DNA of 64,000 bases from contig JAMJFZ010000181.1 of the NCBI GenBank assembly GCA_026225945.1, positions 2,170,001 to 2,234,000 on the forward strand, in the 5' to 3' direction. Position 1 is the first letter of the stretch; each line of letters begins with the position of its first letter. Source of the stretch: Cricetomys ansorgei (Eukaryota > Chordata > Mammalia > Rodentia > Nesomyidae). The notes below the pieces were generated by a model that was given only the letters and a program-made list of their open reading frames with translations, was not told the DNA's origin and ran no database searches. A program made the position numbers and the translations under genes. Of the stretch, positions 61,295-64,000 are shown piece by piece.

Positions 61295-63101
61295 CAGCCT
61301 GGAGCCGATCCCACACGGGAGAGAGTAATGAGTGTGTCTCTTCCTGGTGCATGTTTGGCAAATCCTTAATGAGTGTACTAGCAAGTCCAAGATGAAAGCT
61401 TAAACGTTCACCTTGAGAAAGAAACATGTACACTAGAGGGTCTAAAAATGATAACACGAGTCAGTAGAGACTATAAAGGGATCTTGGGGACGGAACAGAG
61501 GCTCTTTCTAGCGGCGTAAACAAAACCTTAATAAAAGGTGTAATCTTCAGCTTTGCTTCAAAACACTGTGCTACCACTTCAACTCTTAGATTTCGTGTGG
61601 AATGAGCACATGGATACACATGTGTGCAACATCAATGTCACTGGCTCTCTAGTTTAGGCCTGGTACTGGTGTTTTATGAAAATAAACAGGTCTAGCTGAA
61701 GATGCTAGCATCTGCCGTTTAGGCTCATTGGGCAAAGGTTGCTTGGAACGAAACCATATTCAGGCCACCTCTAAGTATAATTAATGTGATGTAACAGTTT
61801 TAAAATACCTTTTTTTCCCCCAGAAAGTATAAAAGTTTGGCGCTTGGCATGGTATAGTACTGAGACAGTATACTTAGAGGTTGTGAGAATACATGTTTGA
61901 GAGAAGATATCGAACTGCGCCCAGCTTACCATCATCAAAGGTTTACTTGAAAGCGAGTGCCCCTAGTTTGGCACATCTTGCAAAGCACAAGGCGGATCGA
62001 TACCTTTCTCTTTGGTTTCAACCAAAAATAATATTATTTCAGTTGCTCACCTGAACTGTGAGTGGGATGGCTTTGGAGTTACAAAGCTGCGCTGTGTCCC
62101 AGAAGGGAACCAGGAGATCCATCTCTATCCACGGTAGCTCAGGAAGGGCTTAGGAACGGCAGGTACTAAAAATCCCTGCAGTGGGTGTTTCTAAAACCCT
62201 GGACCCCAGAAAAAGCGGAGCACTGACCTGGCTGCCTCCTTCCATCCAAATCTGTCTCTCACTTCTAAGTAAAATTTCTTGTTCCTTCTAATGATTGAAG
62301 ACTTCAATTGAACATGACTACATCTCACTTATTTGATGTTTTCTTAGGGTTGTGCAGAGAATATGGACTGTTTGGCGACCTCGAGTATTTTTTTGCAATT
62401 ATTTCTACAATATTGGGAAAACTGAGAAAAAAAATAAGAGGCAAACGTGGTAAAGTCTGAAGATATTAAGGTCTTTTGAACATCCTATATTGTTGTATGC
62501 ATCTCCCTCTTCATTATCACAGGGAAGTAGACAGTGCCAAACAAAAATCTGGAATCTTGTTTTTGAAAATCTGTCTGCTCCCATTTCCAGGCTGGCATGC
62601 TCATGGCAAGTGGCTTTAGCAGACTCAAGCAGCTGAGTTCTATCCTCTCCGAGGAAAGAATTTGACTTCTAAATTGTTCACATCTTCCTACATATGCAAG
62701 CTTCTGGCCATCAAGTTATAAAGCAAAATAAGAAGTTGAAAATAAATGTCCAACAGTATCATCAGGACAACAGAGGTTGCTTACTATTTTAAGTCTCATG
62801 TTCTACCTAGTGAACCCTGTAGTCCTAGGCAAACCAGCATGAAATCAAAGCTTCTATATTCTGAGACTGTTCAATTTTTAAAGGAGTCATAGTGCGTGTA
62901 ATTATTTTACAAGACTCCTATTTGGGTTTGAGTAATGTCTCAGAATCTTCTCTTAGAAGGAAGGAAGCAAAAAAGTGAAGTAACAAGATCAGAGAGGCAG
63001 TGTAGCAGGTATGACTAGAGCCCAGAGCCATTCCAGATGTAATGGGTTCTTCAGGATTCTACCAACAAGGGGCTTATTCCATTTTTCTATTGATTTACAT
63101 G
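61295..63101. other. Unassigned; exon 31 not found
   Basis: No myosin exon 31 relic or named repeat is visible. Confidence 0.5.
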
Positions 63102-63603
63102 ATGATTAATTGTAGTTGTCATCTTGACTAGAATAAGATTTGGGTAAAGCATACTTCTAGATGTAGCTTCAGAAGTGTTTGGCATGTGGAACAGCAGACA
63201 GGATGGGGAAGAGCTGTCTTATATATGTGTGGCAGTGTCCAATTGTCCAGGAATTCGGAGTGAGGGAAAGTTGCATATGCCTGACTCTAATTGAGTGCAT
63301 CTCTGCTTTTCTATTGTTATATCCTTGCACACCAGAGTACAAACCTTTGAATGGAAAATTGCACTGGTAACTCTCTAGGGCTTTCCGGGCCTTCTGCCCT
63401 AGACTGGAACTGTACCATTGGTCCTTCTTGTTCTGAGGCTTCCAACTTTTTGATGTGAGCTGCTGCTGGTTTCTCTGGCTCTTTGTCTTGCTATAATGGA
63501 CCTATGCAGCCTCTAATCATGTAATCTAATCTAATAAATCCCCTCTTGTAATAACCTATATATTCTATTGGCTTTGTTTCTCTAGAAGCTGACTGATATT
63601 AGT
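63102..63603 (+). mobile_element. ERVL-type LTR (MLT2-like)
   Basis: 'tagttgtcatcttgactaga' at the start, 'agactggaactgtaccattg', 'taatctaataaatcccctct', 'tctattggctttgtttctct' and the end 'agaagctgactgatatta'. Confidence 0.7.
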
Positions 63604-64000
63604 TTTGTGGTACTTGGTGATTCCTAGGGACCATTCTCCATTTAATAACATAAAAGCAGGGAAAGCTGTGGTACTGTCTGTTCTTTCATCTAAGAAGTGA
63701 GATGGCAGAAGAAGAATGGGAGAGCCAGCAGCCTGCAGGAGATGTAAGCAAGAAAACACATCTCATCAGTTAGAAATCCTAAGAGTGCTATATTACTGGA
63801 GTAGCAGCGAAGGATCTTTGATAAACCACTGCTTGAGAGAAGATGCTGCAGGGAACAAAGGGGGCCTAAGGACCATTAGGAGCAGTGGGATCTGTTAAGT
63901 AGGCATTGGCTGGGTAGATTCAAGATGAATATCAGTCCAGGGAGTGGAGCTGATGTGAAGGAGAGAGAGAGAATTGTGTCACATTTAGAAACCACATGAT
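63604..64000. other. Unassigned right edge
   Basis: No feature recognised. A 12-bp GA run sits at 63961-63972. Confidence 0.5.

Noticed and set aside
1..64000. CRISPR arrays, bacterial operons, rRNA or tRNA genes
   Set aside because: None is visible; tRNA-like text occurs only in SINE heads, and the repeats are rodent interspersed elements or microsatellites.

Overview
The window is mammalian nuclear DNA, almost certainly from a myomorph (mouse-like) rodent. It is AT-rich, has no long open reading frame, and is packed with rodent-specific repeats: B1, B2/B3 and B4/RSINE SINEs, Lx-type L1 3' ends, and short hAT elements of the URR1 type. Older mammalian repeats are also present (MIR, L1MA-like L1, MaLR and ERVL-like LTRs). 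I see no intact protein-coding gene, rRNA, tRNA or CRISPR array. Repeat family names come from memory of consensus sequences, not from a database search.

The main content is a decayed, intron-containing myosin heavy chain gene on the + strand, spread over about 48 kb (roughly 13.5 to 61.3 kb). Seven exon relics can be read in the right order, all from the coiled-coil rod and best matching MYH15. Using the conserved sarcomeric MYH exon layout they correspond to exons 23, 24, 25, 26, 27, 29 and 30, with a weak trace of exon 22; exon 28 was not found. Exon lengths agree with the family layout (177 bp exactly for exon 24; 90 against 91 for exon 26; 118 against 119 for exon 29). Every relic except exon 26 carries a stop or an internal frameshift; exon 26 is itself one base short. 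This is a dead gene copy, not a processed pseudogene. An old GGA microsatellite has expanded inside exon 27.

Layout. 0-8 kb: simple repeats and an old minus-strand L1 interrupted by an ERVL-like LTR, a MaLR LTR (itself carrying a B1), a SINE and a 300-bp pyrimidine tract. 8-13.5 kb: sparse sequence with a perfect 13-bp hairpin and an L1 3' UTR. 13.5-30 kb: myosin exons 22-27, separated by an L1MA-like element, MaLR LTRs and Lx-type L1 3' sequence. 30-46 kb: a DNA-transposon relic, URR1 elements, SINEs, MIRs, and a large imperfect inverted repeat around 37.4-39.1 kb. 46-57 kb: several kb of L1 in both orientations. 57-64 kb: a MaLR 3' end, myosin exons 29 and 30, a B4 SINE and an ERVL-like LTR at the right edge.

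Nothing here looks like a working gene system. The informative signals are the loss of the myosin gene, the nested insertions that give a relative order of events, and the inverted-repeat block.
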